From: Pseudomonas iranensis
Lineage (GTDB): Bacteria > Pseudomonadota > Gammaproteobacteria > Pseudomonadales > Pseudomonadaceae
Direction of reading: 5' to 3'
Assembly (NCBI RefSeq): GCF_014268585.2
Contig: NZ_CP077092.1
Coordinates: forward strand, 4,687,501 to 4,751,500
Length of the DNA stretch: 64,000 bases
A program made the position numbers and the translations under genes. Positions within the stretch are counted from its first letter, which is position 1. Every line of letters starts with the position of its first letter. Below, piece by piece: positions 30,856 through 39,618 of the stretch. The notes under the pieces are model-generated. The model searched no databases. It saw only the letters and a list, made by a program, of their open reading frames with translations, and was not told where the DNA came from.

Positions 30856-31854
30856 ATGCGCGAACGCACCATCGCCAGCCATTTCGCCCGCGCCGCCCTT
30901 GGCGGTGCACGCCGGCGCGGCCTGGATTATTCAGGCCTGTTGCAGCAACTTGGGATCAGCGCGGAATTTCTCGACGAGCCCCGCGCGCGGATTGCCCCGG
31001 AGCAGTTCACCCGACTGATTCAGGGCTTGTGGCTGGCGCTGGACGACGAATACCTGGGTTTCGGCAATGCGCCGAGCAAGCCCGGCAGCTTCGCCATGAT
31101 GTGCCACGCCTCGATTCACTGCCGCAACCTGGAGAAGGCTCTGCAACGTGGCTTGTTGTTTTACAGCCTGTTTCCCGACGCTCCACGCCTGACCCTGCGT
31201 CGCGAAGACGACTGGGTGCGTCTGAGCCTGGACGACGCGCAGTGGTGGGACCCGGATCATTTTCTCAGCGAGAGTCTGTTGGTGATCTGGCACCGCCTCG
31301 GCAGTTGGCTGATCGGCCAGCGCATTCGCCTCGAGCAGGCGACTTTCAGCTATCCGCGCCCCGAGCACGGCGGCGAATACGATCTGCTGTTCCCCTGCCC
31401 GCTGACCTTTGATGCCGAGCAAAGCAGCCTGCTGTTTCACAGTCGCTACCTGGCCATGCCGCTGTTGCAGGACGAACGCACGCTCAAACATTTTCTCGAA
31501 CGCTCCCCCGCCGACCTGCTCTCGCGCCCGGACGACGGCGACAGCCTGAGCAGCCGCCTGCGCCGCTTGCTCAGCCGCGACGCTGCGAGTTGGCCGGATC
31601 TGGAAGCGGTTGCGGCGCATCTGCATATCAGCCCGCAGACCTTGCGCCGGCACTTGCGCGAGGAAGGCACCAGTTTTCAGGAGCTCAAGGATCAGCTGCG
31701 GCGGGATATCGCCATCTACCATCTGGGCCGGGCGGATCTGTCGATGCAGCAGATTGCCGAGCAGCTCGGGTTCTCTGAGCCTTCGGCGTTTCACCGGGCG
31801 TTCAAGAAATGGACGGGGCTGACACCGGGGGCTTATCGGGCGCAGGAGTTGTGA
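30856..31854 (+). CDS. AraC-family transcriptional regulator (arabinose_bd-like N-terminus)
   Basis: A 332-residue regulator. The N-terminal sensing domain (RRRGLDYSGLLQQLGIS, CHASIHCRNLEKALQRGL, FSYPRPEHGGEY) is the PF12625-type domain seen in OruR/ArgR-like and acyl-CoA catabolism regulators. The C-terminal AraC double helix-turn-helix is clear (LEAVAAHLHISPQTLRRHL and MQQIAEQLGFSEPSAFHRAF). ATG 30856 gives MRERTIASHFARAAL. It is divergent from dctA, with 346 bp between. The target genes are unknown; a nearby candidate is the CoA transferase about 2 kb upstream. Confidence 0.86.
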   Translation: MRERTIASHFARAALGGARRRGLDYSGLLQQLGISAEFLDEPRARIAPEQFTRLIQGLWLALDDEYLGFGNAPSKPGSFAMMCHASIHCRNLEKALQRGLLFYSLFPDAPRLTLRREDDWVRLSLDDAQWWDPDHFLSESLLVIWHRLGSWLIGQRIRLEQATFSYPRPEHGGEYDLLFPCPLTFDAEQSSLLFHSRYLAMPLLQDERTLKHFLERSPADLLSRPDDGDSLSSRLRRLLSRDAASWPDLEAVAAHLHISPQTLRRHLREEGTSFQELKDQLRRDIAIYHLGRADLSMQQIAEQLGFSEPSAFHRAFKKWTGLTPGAYRAQEL

Positions 31855-31862
31855 AGTCAGAC

Positions 31863-31930
31863 GCCTTCGCGAGCAGGCTCGCTCCCACAGGAGAATGCGT
31901 TTCAAGGTGGGAGCGAGCCTGCTCGCGAAG
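31863..31930. repeat. REPIN, GTGGGAGCGAGCCTGCTCGC family
   Basis: An inverted pair of full units separated by about 20 bp. It lies between the convergent AraC-type gene and phoQ. Confidence 0.92.
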
Positions 31931-31949
31931 AGGCTGGCACTGCCAACCT

Positions 31950-33296
31950 TCACACCGCAGGAAAATGAATCCTGAACGCCGCCCCGCCCATCGGTGAATC
32001 GCCCAAAGCCAAACGCGCGTTGTAGCTTTCGATGATGTCCTTGACCACCGCCAGTCCGATGCCCTGCCCCGGATGCTGGGCATCCAGGCGTTCGCCACGT
32101 TCGAGAATCCGCGCACGCTGATCGAGTGGCACGCCCGGGCCATCATCCTCGACGCACAACTCGATCCCGGCCAAGGACTCGCGCACGCTGACACGCACTT
32201 CGCCGAGGCACAGGCGATAGGCGTTTTCCAGCAGGTTGCCGAGCATTTCCAACAAGGCGCCCTGCTCGATCGGCACGTAGCAATGCTCGGGCAGATCAAA
32301 GGTCACGCGCACGTGTTTGTCGCGGTAGACCTTGTCCAGCGTGTCGCACAGGCTTTTGAGCACCGGTTGCAGGCGCACCTGATGGCGCACCAGGCCGCTT
32401 TTGCGCAGGCTGGCCCGTTGCAGTTGGTAGCTGATCTGCTGGCTCATGCGTTCGATCTGGCTTTGCAGCACCCAGGCCTGATCGCGGTCGTCGGGGCGCT
32501 GGGCCATGTCTTCGCTGACGCCTTGCAGCACCGCCAATGGGGTTTTGAGGCTGTGGGCGAGGTCGTCGAGGGAGTCGCGGTAGCGGCTGCGTTGCTGGCG
32601 TTCGCTGAGCAGCAAGCGGTTGAGCGAGCCGGTCAGGCGCAGCAGTTCACGTGGGTGTTTTTCCGTCAGGCTTTCGCGGGTACCGCCTTCGATTTCGTCG
32701 AGTTCCTGGCTCAAGCGGCGCAAGGCCTTGAGGCCCCAGGTCAGGCCGATCCATAGCAGCGCCAGCAAGACCAGCAATGCCGCGCCGAAGCCTAGATAGA
32801 GATTTTCGCGCAGGCCTTCGAGGGTGGTTTCGTATTCGCGCACCGGTTGCAGAGCGACGATGCTGAACGCTGCGCTTTTGCCGCCGAGCAATTTGACTTC
32901 GACGTCGTAGACGAAGAACTCCTGACCGCTGGCTTCACGAATCCGCGCGAACTCGTTGCCGAGGCCGTCGTAGCGCGGTTTGTAGTTGATCTGTTCTTCC
33001 TGGGTGGCCTTCGAGCGCCACACCAGTTTGCCGTCGCGGTCGTAGATATAGCCGAGCAAGCGGAAATCGGTGAGGTTGAAACGCTCGTCGGGCAATTGCG
33101 ACGGCATCACCAGCCGACCGTTCTCCACCCGTGCGGCGGAGATCAATGTGGTGACGTCGGAGGCCAGGCGTTGTTCGATCGAGTCCTGCAAGGCAAGGCT
33201 GAACGCGCCCTGCATCGCCGGCAACAAAGCGAGCATGAACAACACCGCCAACGTGGTGGCGGCGAGCATCAAGCGAACGCGAAGAGAACGGATCAA
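31950..33296 (-). CDS. phoQ: Sensor histidine kinase PhoQ
   Basis: A 448-residue Mg2+/cationic-peptide sensor kinase. The N-terminus MIRSLRVRLMLAATTLAVLF is close to P. aeruginosa PhoQ. TM1 about residues 8-28, an acidic periplasmic domain of about 130 residues, TM2 about 165-187, the HisKA box DDLAHSLKTPLAVLQ with the phospho-His, and the HATPase (LLENAYRLC, DDGPGVP, GQGIGLAVV). The start is TTG, overlapping the phoP stop by 4 bp, so translation is coupled. It is the last gene of the phoP-phoQ pair, with oprH upstream. Confidence 0.94.
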   Translation of the reverse strand: MIRSLRVRLMLAATTLAVLFMLALLPAMQGAFSLALQDSIEQRLASDVTTLISAARVENGRLVMPSQLPDERFNLTDFRLLGYIYDRDGKLVWRSKATQEEQINYKPRYDGLGNEFARIREASGQEFFVYDVEVKLLGGKSAAFSIVALQPVREYETTLEGLRENLYLGFGAALLVLLALLWIGLTWGLKALRRLSQELDEIEGGTRESLTEKHPRELLRLTGSLNRLLLSERQQRSRYRDSLDDLAHSLKTPLAVLQGVSEDMAQRPDDRDQAWVLQSQIERMSQQISYQLQRASLRKSGLVRHQVRLQPVLKSLCDTLDKVYRDKHVRVTFDLPEHCYVPIEQGALLEMLGNLLENAYRLCLGEVRVSVRESLAGIELCVEDDGPGVPLDQRARILERGERLDAQHPGQGIGLAVVKDIIESYNARLALGDSPMGGAAFRIHFPAV

Positions 33297-33970
33297 GTGC
33301 AGCGCTCATTGAACAGGTAGCCAAGGCCGCGCACGGTGTCGATCGGCTTGAACCCGGCCGGGCCTTCGAGCTTGCGGCGCAGACGGCCGACCAGCACTTC
33401 AATGACATTAGGATCGCGCTCGTCGTCATCCGGATACAGCTGCTCCATCAAGCGATCCTTGGGCACCACCTGCTGATGGTGGCGCATGAGGTATTCGAGG
33501 ATGCGGTATTCGTAAGCAGTCAGCGCCAGCGGTTGCTCATCGAGGCTGGCCTGTTTGCGATTGAGGTCGAGCAGCAACGGCCCGGCGACGATGGTCGACT
33601 GGGTGAAACCGCTGGAGCGGCGCAGCAATGCGTTCAGGCGTGCGTCGAGTTCTTCGAACTGAAACGGCTTGACCACGTAATCGTCGGCACCGGCGGCGAG
33701 GCCTTCGACCTTGTCCTGCCAGTTGCCGCGCGCGGTGAGTATGAGGATCGGGAAGGTCTTGCCGCCCGAGCGCAACTGGCGGATCAGGTCGAGCCCGCCC
33801 ATGCCCGGCAGGCCGAGATCGATCACTGCCAGATCGAAGTTGTACTGGCCGGTCTGGTACAGCGCCTCCTCGGCATTGGCCACGGACTCGACCACATGAC
33901 CGCTCTCCGTCAGACGGGTTTGCAGGTGATGACGCAACAGCGCCTCGTCTTCGACGACCAACAGTTTCAT
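33293..33970 (-). CDS. phoP: Response regulator PhoP
   Basis: A 225-residue OmpR-family regulator. MKLLVVEDEALLRHHLQTRL, phospho-acceptor Asp51 in LAVIDLGLPG, late Lys in VVKPFQFEEL and the winged helix LTAYEYRILEYLM...LVGRLRRKLEG...VRGLGYLF. It controls envelope remodelling and cationic-peptide resistance under low Mg2+. oprH lies 147 bp upstream with a REPIN between, so phoP may be transcribed from the oprH promoter through that repeat. Confidence 0.95.
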   Translation of the reverse strand: MKLLVVEDEALLRHHLQTRLTESGHVVESVANAEEALYQTGQYNFDLAVIDLGLPGMGGLDLIRQLRSGGKTFPILILTARGNWQDKVEGLAAGADDYVVKPFQFEELDARLNALLRRSSGFTQSTIVAGPLLLDLNRKQASLDEQPLALTAYEYRILEYLMRHHQQVVPKDRLMEQLYPDDDERDPNVIEVLVGRLRRKLEGPAGFKPIDTVRGLGYLFNERCT

Positions 33971-34009
33971 GCTTTTCTCCCTATCTCTTGAGCTCTCCAG
34001 GCAACTACC

Positions 34010-34096
34010 TGTGGGAGCGAGCCTGCTCGCGAATACGGTGGATCAGCCAAGCAAGTGTCGGCTGACCCCCCTTTCGCGAGCAGGCTCGCTCCCACA
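34010..34096. repeat. REPIN between oprH and phoP, GTGGGAGCGAGCCTGCTCGC family
   Basis: An inverted pair with GTGG heads outward, separated by about 35 bp with an inner GTCAGCC-like arm. It lies inside the probable oprH-phoP-phoQ transcript and may attenuate or stabilise it. Confidence 0.9.
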
Positions 34097-34116
34097 CTTC
34101 AAACTGCGACCACCGC

Positions 34117-34722
34117 TTAGAAATAGTAGTTGGCCGACAGGTAGGTCTGCGCGCTGCTGGTCAAGTCCAGCGAGCCCTGTTTGCTGCCGCCGCTGTCTTT
34201 CATTTCGGTGCTGGCGTTGCTGCGCAGGTAACGGTAACCGAGTTCCACCGAGGTGTTCTGCGAAACCTGCTGCAACACACCGACCTGGCCACCGATGGCG
34301 TAACCGATATCGCTGTCACGGCTGAAACCCGGCGAATCCTGCGTCAGCTTGGTCAGACCGGCCGTGGCGCCACCGAACAACTTGGTGCTGACGCCCACCG
34401 GGTAGAACAGGTCATAGCTGCCGAGCAGATTTTCCTGGCGCAGTTTAACGCCATTGTGCGAGCCGGAGACGTTGTCGTAAGTGGCGTAGTAGCGGCCCTG
34501 GCTGTTTTGCTGACCGAGGCGCATGCCGTAGGTGTTGTTGCCGTCGATGGCCCCGGTGACGTTGGGGTTGCCGAGATTGTTGTTGAGCGCGTGGGACTTG
34601 TCGATCTTGTCGCTGGTCTGGCCGAACGTCAGGCCGGCGAAGTTGCTGGTGTCGTCGGCGTTCGCCGCGATGCTGGAGCCTAACAGGGTAAAAGCCAGCA
34701 GCAATTTGTTTAAACGAGTCAT
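34117..34722 (-). CDS. oprH: Outer-membrane protein OprH
   Basis: A 201-residue PhoP-controlled eight-stranded barrel that binds LPS and replaces divalent cations. The signal peptide MTRLNKLLLAFTLLGSSIAANA is followed by an OprH-like body (NFAGLTFGQTSDKI, QGRYYATYDNVSG, KLRQENLLGSYDLF, FGGATAGLTKL, ELGYRYLRSNASTEM) and a terminal aromatic (YLSANYYF). ATG 34722 is used; an in-frame ATG six codons upstream is possible. It is slightly longer than P. aeruginosa OprH. A triple PhoP-box-like array lies upstream. Confidence 0.93.
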   Translation of the reverse strand: MTRLNKLLLAFTLLGSSIAANADDTSNFAGLTFGQTSDKIDKSHALNNNLGNPNVTGAIDGNNTYGMRLGQQNSQGRYYATYDNVSGSHNGVKLRQENLLGSYDLFYPVGVSTKLFGGATAGLTKLTQDSPGFSRDSDIGYAIGGQVGVLQQVSQNTSVELGYRYLRSNASTEMKDSGGSKQGSLDLTSSAQTYLSANYYF

Positions 34723-34791
34723 GGGTATTTCCTCTTTCACAGTGCTGTTTGGGTATGGCGCAAGGTTACTGAGCCGCCCCTGTACGGCCCC

Positions 34792-34819
34792 TGAACCGTC
34801 TCTGAACCTGACCTGAACC
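34792..34819 (-). promoter_or_regulatory. Triple PhoP-box-like direct repeat upstream of oprH
   Basis: Read on the minus strand, GGTTCA occurs three times with exactly 5 bp between copies (11-bp period) at 34814-34819, 34803-34808 and 34792-34797. This is the spacing of PhoP half-sites. A weak -10-like TACAGG follows near 34784-34779. The oprH ATG is about 70 bp downstream. Confidence 0.72.
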
Positions 34820-34865
34820 GGATCGACTAGGCTGTTCTGACCACTTTCAATAAGGAGACCCGACC

Positions 34866-35657
34866 ATGCGCCTGTTCCTCGCCCTCACTTTGCTGGCAGT
34901 CAGCAGCCTCACCCAGGCTGCGATCAAGACTGAAGAAATCCCCTACCAAAGCGCCGACGGCAGCCAACTGATCGGCTACTACGCCTATGACGACGCGATC
35001 AAAGGCCCACGCCCCGGCGTTGTCGTGGTCCACGAATGGTGGGGGTTGAACGATTACGCCAAGCGCCGCGCGCGGGATCTTGCCGAACTTGGCTACAGCG
35101 CTCTGGCCGTCGATATGTACGGCGAAGGCAAAAACACCGAGCACCCGAAAGACGCCATGGCCTTCATGCAGGCAGCGACCAAGGATGCCGATGCCGCCAG
35201 TAAACGTTTCGCCGCCGGGCTCGATCTGTTGAAGAAACAAAAGCAGACCGACCCGAACAAAATCGCCGCCATCGGCTATTGCTTCGGTGGCGCCGTGGTG
35301 CTGAATGCGGCGCGTCAGGGTGTGCCGCTGGCCGGCGTGGTGAGTTTCCATGGCGCGCTGGCAACCAAGACCTCGGCGACTCCGGGCAGCGTCAAGGCGA
35401 AAATCCTCGTCGAGCACGGTGCGCTGGACAGCATGGTCACTCAGGACCACGTCACCGCGTTCAAGTCGGAGATGGACAAGGCCGGGGCGGACTACCAGTT
35501 CGTCAGTCTGGATGGCGCCAAGCATGGTTTCAGCAATCCGGATGCCGATCGCCTGAGCCATGGCGAGCATGGCGGGCCGGACATTGGTTACAACAAGGCG
35601 GCGGACGAGAAGTCGTGGGCGGATATGCAGGCGTTCCTCAAGAAGATTTTCGGCTGA
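34866..35657 (+). CDS. Secreted dienelactone hydrolase-family protein
   Basis: A 263-residue alpha/beta-hydrolase with a signal peptide (MRLFLALTLLAVSSLTQA, cleaved before AIKTEE), so periplasmic. The nucleophile is in GYCFGGAVVLNA (GxCxGG), the Asp in ILVEHGALDSMV and the His in GAKHGFSNPDAD. The family covers dienelactone hydrolases and general carboxylesterases; the signal peptide and gene context give no pathway, so the substrate is unknown. Good Shine-Dalgarno AAGGAG before ATG 34866. It is divergent from oprH. Confidence 0.87.
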   Translation: MRLFLALTLLAVSSLTQAAIKTEEIPYQSADGSQLIGYYAYDDAIKGPRPGVVVVHEWWGLNDYAKRRARDLAELGYSALAVDMYGEGKNTEHPKDAMAFMQAATKDADAASKRFAAGLDLLKKQKQTDPNKIAAIGYCFGGAVVLNAARQGVPLAGVVSFHGALATKTSATPGSVKAKILVEHGALDSMVTQDHVTAFKSEMDKAGADYQFVSLDGAKHGFSNPDADRLSHGEHGGPDIGYNKAADEKSWADMQAFLKKIFG

Positions 35658-35679
35658 GTCAGTAGCGACCGAGGCGCGG

Positions 35680-35761
35680 CCTTCGCGAGCAGGCTCGCTC
35701 CCACGTTGGATCCCTGTCGCACAGAAGATCCCCTGTGGGAGCGAGCCTGCTCGCGAAGGCT
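35680..35761. repeat. REPIN, GTGGGAGCGAGCCTGCTCGC family
   Basis: An inverted pair with an approximately 32-bp spacer. It produces a spurious upstream extension of the PPTase frame (MGASLLAKA). Confidence 0.9.
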
Positions 35762-35800
35762 TCACCGCCGATCTCGACCTCGCCCCGACTAACCGGCAAA

Positions 35801-36535
35801 ATGCCCGCCATGCATACCACCCCCGCCCTGCCCGCCTGCTGCACTGCGCTCGACAGCCACTGGCCGTTGCCGACGGTCCTGGCCGATACCGTGCTGCTCA
35901 GTACCCACTTCGACCCGACACGCCTGCTTGGCGATGACTTCCAGCGCAGCGATGTGTTGGCGCCACCGAGCATTCAGCGCTCGGTAGCCAAACGCCAGGC
36001 CGAATTCCTCGCCGGGCGCGTCTGCGCCCGTGCCGCGCTGCAACAACTCGAAGGCCTGAACGTCGTCCCGCCGATCGGCGACGATCGCGCGCCGGTGTGG
36101 CCGGCGCACATTTGCGGTTCGATCACCCACAGCACTGGCCGTGCGGCGGCGATTGTCGCCAACAAACAGCACTGGCGCGGCTTGGGCATGGATCTGGAAA
36201 ACCTGTTGAGCCACGAGCGCGCCGAACGTCTGGCCGGGGAAATTCTCACCCCGGCGGAATTGCAGCGCATGGCGGCAGGCTCGCAGGAGCAATTGGCGCT
36301 GCGGGTGACCCTGACGTTTTCGGTGAAAGAGAGTTTGTTCAAGGCGCTGTACCCGATCGTGCAGCAGCGCTTTTATTTCGAGCATGCCGAAGTGCTGGAT
36401 TGGACTGAGGCGGGCCAGATCAGGCTGCGGTTGTTGACGGATCTGTCGAGGGAATGGCGCAACGGATCGGAGCTGGAGGCGCAGTTTGCAGTGCAGGATG
36501 GGCAGTTGTTGAGTCTGGTCAGCATTCAAGCCTGA
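35801..36535 (+). CDS. 4'-phosphopantetheinyl transferase, EntD/PcpS-like
   Basis: Transfers phosphopantetheine from CoA to carrier proteins of siderophore, polyketide or fatty-acid synthesis. The 244-residue protein has SVAKRQAEFLAGR, SITHSTGRAAAIV, the Mg-binding GMDLE and the FSVKESLFKALYP motif of EntD-type PPTases. P. aeruginosa PcpS occupies a nearby locus. ATG 35801 (MPAMHTTPALP) is used; the longer reading is repeat-derived. The ATG at 35810 is an alternative. Confidence 0.87.
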   Translation: MPAMHTTPALPACCTALDSHWPLPTVLADTVLLSTHFDPTRLLGDDFQRSDVLAPPSIQRSVAKRQAEFLAGRVCARAALQQLEGLNVVPPIGDDRAPVWPAHICGSITHSTGRAAAIVANKQHWRGLGMDLENLLSHERAERLAGEILTPAELQRMAAGSQEQLALRVTLTFSVKESLFKALYPIVQQRFYFEHAEVLDWTEAGQIRLRLLTDLSREWRNGSELEAQFAVQDGQLLSLVSIQA

Positions 36536-36557
36536 AGTCTTGCATTGCCTGTTATGG

Positions 36558-36630
36558 CGCCTTCGCGAGCAGGCTCGCTCCCACAGGGGATCGCATTTCA
36601 AATGTGGGAGCGAGCCTGCTCGCGAAGGCG
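36558..36630. repeat. REPIN, GTGGGAGCGAGCCTGCTCGC family
   Basis: An inverted pair of full units with an approximately 20-bp spacer. It lies between the convergent PPTase gene and the RstB-like kinase. Confidence 0.92.
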
Positions 36631-36642
36631 GTATCCCGAATC

Positions 36643-38253
36643 TCAGCGGCGCTCCTGATTCCTCGGCCAGCTCAGACTGAAACACGCCCCACCCAGGCTC
36701 TTGCTCTTGCCAATGATCGCCCGGCCGTCGTGCCAGTGAATGATCCGTCGCACAATCGACAGTCCCAGACCATGCCCGCCCGAGGCCCGCGTGCGGCTAT
36801 CGTCCAAGCGCAGAAACGGCGTGAAGATCCGTTCCCATGCCACTTCCGGCACGCCCGGCCCGTCGTCCTCGACGTCGATCCGGCAACGCAACTGGCCGAC
36901 CTGATAACTCACCGTCACCTGCGAATGCGCATGGCGCATCGCGTTGCCCACCAGATTCTGCAGCGCCCGATGCAGATAACGCGGCTCGGCCTCGACCCAC
37001 GCGCCGTCGTTGTCGGCCGATGACAAACACAAACCGCGCTGCACCGTGACCTCGGCGCGCAGCGGCGCCAATTCTGCGATCACCTGATTGACCAGCGCAT
37101 CCAGATCGATGCGCTGGAAGGTCAGCGCCGGCGAGCCTTGCTCCAGTCGTGCGTAGGTGAGCATTTCGTCGACCAGCTTATCGAGGTCTTCGATGTCGTG
37201 ATCCATGCCTTCGCGGTATTTCTCCAGCGCCTGCGGGGTGGTCGCCGTACCGATCATCTCCAGACCGAAACGCAGCCGCGCCACCGGCGTGCGCAGCTCG
37301 TGAGATACCGCGCGCACCAGTTCACGCTGGATCGCCAGCAGTTGCTGCAAGTGCTCGGCCATGCCGTTGAACGCCGATGCCAGCCGCCCGACCGAGTCGG
37401 CACCGCGCGCCGGCACACGGGTTTCCAGGCTGCCCTTGGCGATCCGCGTGGCCGCCGCTTCGAGGCCGCGCAAACGTCGCTCGAGCTGACGCACCAACAG
37501 ATAAACGATAAGACCGATCAGGGTCAGGCCCAGCGCGGAAATCAATACCAGCCATTCCGGCGGGTACGGATTCATCTGATACAGCGGGCCGATTTCCAGC
37601 ACCCACGGCGTGCCGACCATACCGGCGAAGACGCGGATCGAATCGCCGCCCTTGCCCAGCGCCATCACCGTATCGCCCTCGGCCACGCGGCGGCTCTGGT
37701 CCTCGTCCATGTCGGCGTCATTTACCGTGACCAGACGCAGATCGAAGCCAAAGCCCTTTTCCTGTTTTATCTGCGCCAGACGTTTGGGCTGCTCACCCAC
37801 CGGCACCCGCACCAGCTCATCGGCCAGCAGGTAAATGGTCGCCCGGGCCAGTTGCTCGCTGATTTGCTGCACCTCGCCCACCAGCATCATTTGCTCTTTT
37901 TCGCTGATCAGCCGATAGACCTTGGCCGCGTGTGGCCCGGTCTGCTCGACCAGCGCCTGACCGCGCAGCACACGGGTGCGCTGGGCCAGATCGAGGTCGG
38001 TTTCGGCGAATTTCTTCAGCGTCAGCGGAATACCGAGCAGCCGCTCCCACACCAGCAACGCGCGATGGCGTTCGGTCTGGTTCATCGGTTGCAGATTATC
38101 GGCCATCAGCGAGAAAGTGCCGTGGGCCAGGCGCTCGCGGTATTGCTCGCTGCGCACCTGATTAAGCAGGTTCAGCGCCAGCACGCCGAGCACCGCGACC
38201 AGAATCAGCGCGGCGCACATGCCGCCGTAGATGCGCAGGAAGATCGAATTCAC
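36643..38253 (-). CDS. Sensor histidine kinase, RstB-like
   Basis: A 536-residue inner-membrane kinase. TM1 about residues 7-29, a large periplasmic domain of about 210 residues, TM2 (LVLISALGLTLIGLIVYLLV), HAMP, HisKA box AVSHELRTPVARLRFG and HATPase (LVGNAMRHA, EDDGPGVP, GGHGLGLSIV). It starts at GTG 38253, overlapping the regulator stop (GTGA). It corresponds by neighbourhood to P. aeruginosa PA1158, next to nrdA. The signal is unknown. Confidence 0.88.
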   Translation of the reverse strand: MNSIFLRIYGGMCAALILVAVLGVLALNLLNQVRSEQYRERLAHGTFSLMADNLQPMNQTERHRALLVWERLLGIPLTLKKFAETDLDLAQRTRVLRGQALVEQTGPHAAKVYRLISEKEQMMLVGEVQQISEQLARATIYLLADELVRVPVGEQPKRLAQIKQEKGFGFDLRLVTVNDADMDEDQSRRVAEGDTVMALGKGGDSIRVFAGMVGTPWVLEIGPLYQMNPYPPEWLVLISALGLTLIGLIVYLLVRQLERRLRGLEAAATRIAKGSLETRVPARGADSVGRLASAFNGMAEHLQQLLAIQRELVRAVSHELRTPVARLRFGLEMIGTATTPQALEKYREGMDHDIEDLDKLVDEMLTYARLEQGSPALTFQRIDLDALVNQVIAELAPLRAEVTVQRGLCLSSADNDGAWVEAEPRYLHRALQNLVGNAMRHAHSQVTVSYQVGQLRCRIDVEDDGPGVPEVAWERIFTPFLRLDDSRTRASGGHGLGLSIVRRIIHWHDGRAIIGKSKSLGGACFSLSWPRNQERR

Positions 38254-38972
38254 AGCGCCAGGTCTGCGCAGGCTTCCGGGACGAACAGATAGCCTTTGCT
38301 GCGGATGGTCTTGATCAGGCGCGGATGGTCGGGGTCGTCACCGATTTTCGGGCGGATGCGCGAGATGCGCACGTCGATCGAGCGGTCCTGGCCGTCGTAG
38401 CCGATGCCGCGCAGGGCAGTGAAGATTTCTTCCCGGGAAAGTATCCGCCCGGCGTTGGACACCAGCAGCCACAGCAGGTCGAACTCGGCGCTGGTCAGCT
38501 CGATGCCGTTGTCGCTCAGCCAGGCTTCGCGTAACGCGTTGTCGACCACCAGTGGACCGAATTGCAAACGCCGGGATTTTTCCGCGACCGGCTCCGGTGT
38601 GTCACTGCGGCGCAGCAACGCCTGGATCCGCGCCAGCAACAAGCGCGGACGCACCGGTTTGCATACGTAGTCGTCGGCACCGAGGTCGAGGCCGTGGATC
38701 TGATCAGCGTCATCGGTGCGCGCGGTGAGCATCAGGATCGGCCCGTCGTACTGGCTGCGCACGTTGCGGCAGATGCTCAGGCCATCCTCGCCGGGCAGCA
38801 TCAGATCGAGGATCACCAGATCCGGCTGCTCCTTGATGATCCGCGCCGCCGCCAGCGCGCCGTTGCCTTCGATCTCCACGCGCAGGCCATTGGCTTGCAG
38901 GTAATCGCGGGTGAGCTCGGCCAGTCGCTGGTCATCCTCGACGATCAATACCTGCCAGGTTTGTTGCTCCAC
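38250..38972 (-). CDS. OmpR-family response regulator, RstA-like
   Basis: A 240-residue regulator with Asp56 in LVILDLMLPGEDG, VCKPVRPRLLL and the winged helix LTSAEFDLLWLLV...DVRISRIRPKIGDD...IRSKGYLFVP. The start is taken at GTG 38972 (Shine-Dalgarno AGAGGT). A longer in-frame reading to 39116 is encoded by a REPIN (MGASLLAN...) and is an artefact. It forms an operon with the downstream kinase gene. By neighbourhood it corresponds to PA1157. Confidence 0.88.
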   Translation of the reverse strand: MEQQTWQVLIVEDDQRLAELTRDYLQANGLRVEIEGNGALAAARIIKEQPDLVILDLMLPGEDGLSICRNVRSQYDGPILMLTARTDDADQIHGLDLGADDYVCKPVRPRLLLARIQALLRRSDTPEPVAEKSRRLQFGPLVVDNALREAWLSDNGIELTSAEFDLLWLLVSNAGRILSREEIFTALRGIGYDGQDRSIDVRISRIRPKIGDDPDHPRLIKTIRSKGYLFVPEACADLAL

Positions 38973-39038
38973 CGGTGACCTCTGCTTGCTGTTTTTATTA
39001 AAAGAAGAAAGACAATCGCCTGACACGGACAAAACCTT

Positions 39039-39117
39039 TGGGAGCGAGCCTGCTCGCGAAAGCGTCTGTTGCACCAGCTCAGTGGTCAATCGATTCGCGA
39101 GCAGGCTCGCTCCCACA
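39039..39117. repeat. REPIN, GTGGGAGCGAGCCTGCTCGC family
   Basis: An inverted pair separated by about 34 bp. It marks the beginning of the 850-bp region between the RstA-like gene and nrdA. Confidence 0.88.
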
Positions 39118-39380
39118 ATCCTGCGTGTACCTCCCGATCATCTGTCATGTTTCAGGAGGATAAAAATGCCCATGCACCCAGCGATTGTATAAACGCCGCT
39201 CACCCGGAAAACAAGTCGGTAAATGCGTTCGGCCAAGGCGGAATTCTGTGATAGGGTTCGCGCCCTTAAAAAACCGCTGAAGCGTTTTTCCAGGCAAAAA
39301 AACAGTGACAAACGGTCTGGCTCAGCAGGTTCGCGGCCTACACGCGTTTTCCCTGTTTCTTACACAAATTACGCACAGGC

Positions 39381-39389
39381 TTATCCACA
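39381..39389 (+). promoter_or_regulatory. DnaA box in the nrdA leader region
   Basis: TTATCCACA is a perfect DnaA box. DnaA is known to regulate nrdA transcription in E. coli; by position, 28 bp before the NrdR boxes, it could act here too. Confidence 0.7.
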
Positions 39390-39416
39390 GGTAGTACGTT
39401 GCAATCCCCCCCTGAA

Positions 39417-39464
39417 ACGCATTATCTTGTAGCACGGCGAAAACAGAGACCCTACATATAGGGT
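39417..39464 (+). promoter_or_regulatory. Paired NrdR boxes upstream of nrdA
   Basis: ACGCATTATCTTGTAG (39417-39432) and ACCCTACATATAGGGT (39449-39464) match the 16-bp NrdR box (ACACWATATATWGTGT type) at about 11 and 13 of 16 positions. The 16-bp spacer is the arrangement NrdR tetramers use. The whole region 39118-39823 has no convincing gene; it also holds a 14-bp palindrome at 39619. Confidence 0.72.
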
Positions 39465-39618
39465 TTTCACCTAAAACGCCCAACCACATTTCAGACCTGA
39501 AACTCAAGTGCTTTATGGCCAGTTTCCGGTAGAACAAGCGAGTTTTTTCAAGCCCAAACCGCACTGGCGGATGGCACCGTTTTATTTGGTCCGAAACGGA
39601 CAAAACGGTATGGGTGTT

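Noticed and set aside
35735..35800. N-terminal extension of the PPTase
   Set aside because: MGASLLAKA is a translation of a REP unit; starts at 35801 or 35810 fit the family.
38973..39116. N-terminal extension of the RstA-like regulator
   Set aside because: It is translated REPIN sequence; a GTG with a good Shine-Dalgarno at 38972 gives the usual receiver start.
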